Shown in pieces: positions 60,115 through 64,000 of a DNA stretch of 64,000 bases (position 1 is the stretch's first letter; each line of letters opens with the position of its first letter). The DNA lies in assembly GCA_963813315.1 (NCBI GenBank), contig CAWEYO010000012.1, forward strand, positions 82,813 to 146,812, in the 5' to 3' direction. A program made the translations under genes and the position numbers. The notes under the pieces were generated by a model that ran no database searches, had not been told where the DNA came from, and was given only the letters and a program-made list of their open reading frames with translations. The stretch comes from CAWEYO01 sp963813315. Its GTDB lineage: Bacteria; Pseudomonadota; Alphaproteobacteria; Rhizobiales; Rhizobiaceae.

Positions 60115-60894
60115 TCACCCGCGATAGCGGGTCGCGCGCAGAGCAAGGGCCGCCGATCCAATAGTGATCAACAGGATGATCGCCGCGATGGCGTTGATCG
60201 ACGGGTCGAGCGCTGTACGCATCTTGCCCCAGACGAACGTTGACAAGGTGTTGCCCGAGCCGATCGTGAACACCGTGACGATGAACTCGTCGAGCGAGAT
60301 GGCAAAGGCAATCAGCGCAGCGCCAATTACCGCGGCGCGGATCTGAGGCAACGTCACCTTGATAAACGCCTGCGCCGGCGTGGCGCCGAGATCGCGCGCC
60401 GCCTCAAGGCAGGTGAAATCGAACGTCGCCATTCGCGCGGCGATGACGAGGGCGACGAAAGGCTGAGTGAGCAGGACATGGCCGGCAATAACCGCCGGCA
60501 GGCCAAGCGGAATCGACAGCCAGCGGACATAGAGCACGACGAGGCCGATCGCGACCACAAGCGGCGGGATCATGATCGGTACCGACAAGGCGGTCAGCAG
60601 TGGAAACGCCAGCCGGCTCTGCCACCTCGAAAGCGCAAGGGCGGTCATCGTTCCGGTGACGGTAGACAGGATCGCCACAGGGAGCGCGATCGCCAGGCTG
60701 TTCGACAGAGAGTTCCAGAATTCCGGCGTGTCGGCGAGCTGCGCATACCAGTCGAGCGTGAAGCCGCTCATCGGGAAACTCACCATCGCGGCAGAATTGA
60801 AGGAGAACAGAACGACCAGGACCAGCGGACCAAGCATGAAGCCCGCGAAAAGTGCCAGCACCAGGGTCCAGGTGAGCCCGGATGCGCGCGTCAT
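60115..60894 (-). CDS. potC: ABC transporter permease (PotC-like)
   Basis: A 259-residue inner-membrane permease with six transmembrane helices. The conserved cytoplasmic EAA loop is CLEAARDLGATPAQAFIKVT near 162-181, where the ATPase docks. Helices include LVLALFAGFMLGPLVLVVLF near 11-30 and IALPVAILSTVTGTMTALAL. The ATG at 60894 overlaps the stop of the upstream permease (ATGA). The start is set by similarity; a longer frame to 61128 is antisense-like. Family assignment is polyamine-type (COG1177); the actual substrate is not shown. Confidence 0.88.
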   Translation of the reverse strand: MTRASGLTWTLVLALFAGFMLGPLVLVVLFSFNSAAMVSFPMSGFTLDWYAQLADTPEFWNSLSNSLAIALPVAILSTVTGTMTALALSRWQSRLAFPLLTALSVPIMIPPLVVAIGLVVLYVRWLSIPLGLPAVIAGHVLLTQPFVALVIAARMATFDFTCLEAARDLGATPAQAFIKVTLPQIRAAVIGAALIAFAISLDEFIVTVFTIGSGNTLSTFVWGKMRTALDPSINAIAAIILLITIGSAALALRATRYRG

Positions 60895-61742
60895 CGGCGT
60901 GGCCTCAGGACGATCATCGAAGCGGCCGCGAGAACGAGAAGGCAGGCGCCCATCAATGTGAACGACATTGCCGCGCCTGCCGGCCAGTTGAAGCGCGTCG
61001 AGAATTCCTGGGCGATAAACTGGCCGATCATGGTCCCGGAGCCGCCACCCAGAAACAGCGGCGTGACGTAGTCGCCCGAGGCGCTGAGAAACGCGATAGC
61101 GAAGGCCGAGAACAGGCCCAGCCGGCACTGTGGCAGGACAACTCGGAAAAGCGTCTGGCCGGGCGTCGCGCCGAGATCGCGCGCGGCCTCAAGGGTGATG
61201 TCGCGCACATTTCTGAGTTCGGCATAGATCGGCAGGATGGCGAACGGCAGCAGAAAATGGACGAGTGCGACGATCACCGAACCCGGATTGTAGATCAGCC
61301 ACCCCACCGGCTGTTCCACGATACCGGCGCCCAGCAGCAGCGAGTTAATGAGGCCGTCCTGGCTGAGTATCGCCTTCCAGGCGTAAATCTTGACGAGATA
61401 GCCGCCGAACAGGGTGATCAAGGCCATCACGATCAGCGCATCGCCGAAGCGCCCGGCACGAAAGCGCACGCCATAGGCAAAGACAAAACCGAGAACCGTG
61501 CAAAGGATAGCGGTGGCCACGCCGATCATCATCGTCGTGGCAAACACACCCGAATAGGCCGTGATCACACGCGCATAGGCGGCGATCGACAGGTCGGGCT
61601 GAAGCTTGAAGCTGCGGACCGTCCAAAAGCTGACGACAAGCAGAAGGGTCATCGGCACAAGGAAGAGGCCGATCAGGACGAAATAGGCCGGGGTCATGAA
61701 CAGGACGCGGCGTGCGACCGAGCTCTCATCGCCTGTCGTCAT
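60891..61742 (-). CDS. potB: ABC transporter permease (PotB-like)
   Basis: A 283-residue inner-membrane permease, the partner of PotC. It has six helices, starting PAYFVLIGLFLVPMTLLLVV near 18-37; the EAA loop is TLEAARDLGATPGQTLFRVV near 184-203. The start ATG at 61742 and the stop at 60891 both lie in ATGA overlaps with the neighbouring genes, so translation is coupled in the order PotD, PotA, PotB, PotC. COG1176 type. Confidence 0.88.
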   Translation of the reverse strand: MTTGDESSVARRVLFMTPAYFVLIGLFLVPMTLLLVVSFWTVRSFKLQPDLSIAAYARVITAYSGVFATTMMIGVATAILCTVLGFVFAYGVRFRAGRFGDALIVMALITLFGGYLVKIYAWKAILSQDGLINSLLLGAGIVEQPVGWLIYNPGSVIVALVHFLLPFAILPIYAELRNVRDITLEAARDLGATPGQTLFRVVLPQCRLGLFSAFAIAFLSASGDYVTPLFLGGGSGTMIGQFIAQEFSTRFNWPAGAAMSFTLMGACLLVLAAASMIVLRPRR

Positions 61743-62821
61743 GGCGCGACCTCGACCATGGCTCGCTCCGCCCAGGAGAGCGCGACACTCATGCCCGGCT
61801 CCATCGCCAGAACCGCGTCCGGATCGGCGACGTTGACCAGAAATTCCTGGCCGCTGGCCGGAACGACGATGACCCGAGCCGATCCGCCGAGATGCACCGC
61901 CTCCTTGATCGTACCGGCAAGCTGCATCGATCCGGCGCTGTCCCCACCCAACCGGATGTCCTCCGGTCGCAGCACAAAGGTCACACGGCCTTCGCTGCCG
62001 GCGCTCTGGAATTTGGGGCCGCCATCGAGCGTGACCGATCCGTGCCGGCGGGCGCCCTCTATCACGTTGGCATCTCCCACGAAGCGCGCAACAAACAGGC
62101 TCTGCGGTTTGCGGTAGACCTCATGCGGTCGGCCTATCTGCTCGATGCGTCCCGCATTCATGACGATGAGGCGATCGGCGAGCGAGAAGGCCTCGCCCTG
62201 GTCGTGCGTCACATAGACGAAGGTTCCACCAGTCTCCCGGTGGATGCGACGGAGCTCCTCCTGCATGGCCTGGCGCAATTTGAGGTCGAGCGCCGAGAGC
62301 GGTTCGTCAAGCAGCAGGATCGCCGGGCGCATTACCAGCGCACGGGCGAGCGCTACACGCTGCTGCTGTCCGCCGGAGAGCTTGTCGACTGGACGCTCGG
62401 CAAAGCCGTCCAGTCGGACAAGCGATATCGCGTCCGCTACCCGCTTGGCGATCTCCTCGCGCGGACGCGCCGCGATCGACAGTCCGAAGCCAACATTCTC
62501 GGCTACCGTCATGTGGGGGAAGAGCCCGTGGCTCTGGAACACCATGTTGGTCGGGCGTTTCTGCGGCGGCAGCCGCGTCACGTCCTGCCCTTTAATGGTG
62601 ATCGTTCCGGCCGAGGGCAGCGCGAAGCCGCCGATCATCCGCAGCAGGGTCGATTTCCCGCACCCCGAGGGCCCGAGGATCGCTGTGAACGATCCCGCCT
62701 CCACGTCGAGGTCGACCGGGTAGACGGCAGCGGCGTGTCCGAAGGATTTGGAGACGCCGGCCAGACGAAGAAGCGGTTTTTCCGGTTTCGGTCCGGCCGG
62801 CCGCGCCATTTTCTCACTCAT
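61739..62821 (-). CDS. potA: ABC transporter ATPase (PotA-like)
   Basis: A 360-residue ATP-binding subunit. The Walker A is ILGPSGCGKSTLLRMIGG near residues 52-69, the signature is KLSGGQQQRVALARALVM near 153-170, Walker B is LLLDEPLSALDLKLRQ near 178-193, with H-loop in VTHDQGEAFSLADR. A C-terminal TOBE domain (VLRPEDIRLGGD) is present, as in PotA/FbpC. The start at 62821 and the stop at 61739 overlap the neighbours by 4 bp each. Confidence 0.92.
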   Translation of the reverse strand: MSEKMARPAGPKPEKPLLRLAGVSKSFGHAAAVYPVDLDVEAGSFTAILGPSGCGKSTLLRMIGGFALPSAGTITIKGQDVTRLPPQKRPTNMVFQSHGLFPHMTVAENVGFGLSIAARPREEIAKRVADAISLVRLDGFAERPVDKLSGGQQQRVALARALVMRPAILLLDEPLSALDLKLRQAMQEELRRIHRETGGTFVYVTHDQGEAFSLADRLIVMNAGRIEQIGRPHEVYRKPQSLFVARFVGDANVIEGARRHGSVTLDGGPKFQSAGSEGRVTFVLRPEDIRLGGDSAGSMQLAGTIKEAVHLGGSARVIVVPASGQEFLVNVADPDAVLAMEPGMSVALSWAERAMVEVAP

Positions 62822-63936
62822 GCCTTCAGGAAGCGCTGATACTCTTCCAGAACCTGATCGAAGGTGACGAATTCACCTTCCTCCGCAAGCGGCCAGAACT
62901 GTACGAACCGGGCTTTCTTGAACAGATTGTCGAGCGAGTCATATTGATAGACCTGCCGGTTGACGTCATCGACCAGCGCCACTGCGTCCTTGTTGATGAC
63001 CGCTTGCGTCAAATTGGTCGCGATCACCTTCTGGCCTTCCGGCGAAATCGCCTGCGCAAGCGCCTTGTAGGCCGCGTCGATGTTCGGAGCGCCCTTCGGG
63101 ATCGCCATCGTGTCCATGAACGCCATCACGCCCTCCTCGGGCATGACGAAGGCGAGCTTCTTGCCCTTGGCTGCGGCAAAGCCCAACTGCGCATCCCAGC
63201 CAATCGCCGAGATAACGACTTCGCCACGCGCAAAGAGGTCGGTCGCTTCGCCATAGCTCGGCGAGAAGGTGCGGGCATGCTCCTTCTTGATGGTGATCAG
63301 GAAGTCGATCGTCTGCTTGAGCTGGTCTGCGGTGATGCGGGTCGGCGTGGTGGTACCGGTGACGATCGGCGCCCAGGTCACGAGCAGGCCGGTCATGTCA
63401 TCGACCATGGCTACCTTGCCCTTGAACTCGTCCTTAAGGCAGTCCTTCCAAGAGGTGGGCGCGGAGGTAGCGGCCGGATCGTAGACCATGGAAAGCGTGC
63501 CCCAGGTGAACGGCACCGCATAGAGCTTGCCGTCCTTGCGGATGGCGTCGACGTTCAGGAATTGCGGAAACACCTTGTCGATGCCGGGGACCTTGCTTTC
63601 GTCGATCGGTTCGACGAGGTCGGCGCCCGAGAGGATCGGGATATGGCCGAAATAGATGGTGATCAGATCGACCTGGCCGGCGCCGCCCGCCTGGAGCTTG
63701 GTGATGATCTCTTCGTTCGAGCTGATATAGGTGGTGGCGAGTTCAATCCCGGCATCCTTCAGGAAAGTGCCTGCCTTGAGCGGGTCGTCGTAGCCCTGCC
63801 AACCCATCCAGGAGAGCGTGCTTGCCGCCTGGGCTCGCCCGAGGCCGGCAAGCGACAGCAGGGTCGCGGAGGCGGCCCCGGCAAGCAGCGTGCGCCGGTT
63901 GAGTTCCGGATAGGAAAACACTCTGTCCCTTGTCAT
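62818..63936 (-). CDS. potD: Periplasmic binding protein (PotD-like), Tat signal
   Basis: A 372-residue solute-binding protein, first gene of the operon. The N-terminus RDRVFSYPELNRRTLLAG with twin arginines and a hydrophobic stretch (AASATLLSLAGLGRAQAAS) fits a Tat signal peptide with cleavage near residue 38. The mature protein shows the class II fold: LSWMGWQGYDDPLKAGTFLK near 39-58, QVDLITIYFGHIPILSGADL near 90-109, and FIVQFWPLAEEGEFVT-like RFVQFWPLAEEGEFVTFDQV at the end. COG0687 proteins bind putrescine, spermidine or related amines; the ligand is not proven. The ATG at 63936 has GGGAGAT upstream. Its stop overlaps potA by 4 bp. Confidence 0.9.
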   Translation of the reverse strand: MTRDRVFSYPELNRRTLLAGAASATLLSLAGLGRAQAASTLSWMGWQGYDDPLKAGTFLKDAGIELATTYISSNEEIITKLQAGGAGQVDLITIYFGHIPILSGADLVEPIDESKVPGIDKVFPQFLNVDAIRKDGKLYAVPFTWGTLSMVYDPAATSAPTSWKDCLKDEFKGKVAMVDDMTGLLVTWAPIVTGTTTPTRITADQLKQTIDFLITIKKEHARTFSPSYGEATDLFARGEVVISAIGWDAQLGFAAAKGKKLAFVMPEEGVMAFMDTMAIPKGAPNIDAAYKALAQAISPEGQKVIATNLTQAVINKDAVALVDDVNRQVYQYDSLDNLFKKARFVQFWPLAEEGEFVTFDQVLEEYQRFLKA

Positions 63937-64000
63937 TTCGATCTCCCATTGTGTGTTTTCTTGGCATTGCGCGAAACGGTCTCGCTTGCCAGATTTTCAA
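63937..64000. other. Leader of the pot operon (window edge)
   Basis: 64 bases upstream of potD. The promoter is probably just outside or at the window edge; no clear box is visible. Confidence 0.3.

Overview
The window looks like a chromosomal segment of a Hyphomicrobiales (Rhizobiales) alphaproteobacterium, probably Phyllobacteriaceae/Mesorhizobium-like. This is inferred from the gene content: a growth-pole-ring (GPR/RgsE) type giant coiled-coil protein, DUF1127, DUF1489, an Omp25/Omp31-type beta-barrel, a GcvA-type LysR regulator, and several families of short intergenic palindromic repeats typical of rhizobia. Base composition is GC-rich throughout, with a few AT-rich pockets near 30.3-30.7 kb, 46.0-46.15 kb and 51.15-51.25 kb. 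No rRNA, tRNA or CRISPR array was seen.

Layout. 0-3.2 kb: two glycosyltransferases and a decayed type I secretion adaptor (HlyD). 3.2-5.8 kb: DUF1127 and LysR, then a sorbosone-dehydrogenase-type protein. 6.2-12 kb: D,D-carboxypeptidase with SPOR domain, a coupled VWA/membrane J-domain pair, DUF1489, L-serine deaminase and SixA. 12.2-15.3 kb: an RTX-type secreted protein broken by a cluster of small indels. 16-18.5 kb: a coupled YcjX/YcjF pair. 19.2-23 kb: folK, folP, a DUF922 protease-like protein, and a ferredoxin/ferredoxin reductase pair. 23.6-29.9 kb: the 1791-residue growth-pole protein followed by a double-PilZ protein. 29.9-31.6 kb: a small accessory patch with an IS110 scrap, two duplicated XRE regulators, a ParB-like mini-protein and a small membrane protein. 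32-39 kb: GFA protein, dnaE (frameshifted) and a propionyl-CoA carboxylase alpha chain. 39-43.5 kb: YaiI, DUF1345, a PhnD-like binding protein carrying an in-frame repeat insertion, a fatty acid desaturase and an XRE regulator. 43.5-50.2 kb: acetate kinase and phosphotransacetylase diverging from a 39-residue membrane peptide, phosphoketolase and a GH144/DUF2329 glycosidase. 50.5-60 kb: gpt, NUDIX, a frameshifted molybdopterin oxidoreductase, rlmJ, acyl-CoA dehydrogenase diverging from an HxlR-SCP2 regulator, an Omp25-like protein and an SDR remnant. 60.1-63.9 kb: a tightly overlapping potDABC-like ABC operon.

How the genes work together. Phosphoketolase, Pta and AckA form a complete route from pentose/hexose phosphate to acetyl-phosphate, then acetyl-CoA or acetate plus ATP. 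The growth-pole protein, double-PilZ protein and carboxypeptidase bear on polar growth and the cell envelope. The four pot genes overlap by 4 bp each and form one translation-coupled import system.

Data-quality caution. Single-base frameshifts break dnaE (normally essential) and the molybdopterin oxidoreductase, and at least six small indels crowd into about 330 bp of the RTX gene. At least the dnaE case is more likely a consensus error than biology.

No clearly novel multi-gene defence or biosynthetic system was found. The strongest leads are the repeat elements that lie at or inside genes (TAG-stop edges, the PhnD insertion, direct repeats around phosphoketolase), the 39-residue membrane peptide, and the VWA/J-domain and XRE/ParB-like mini-modules.
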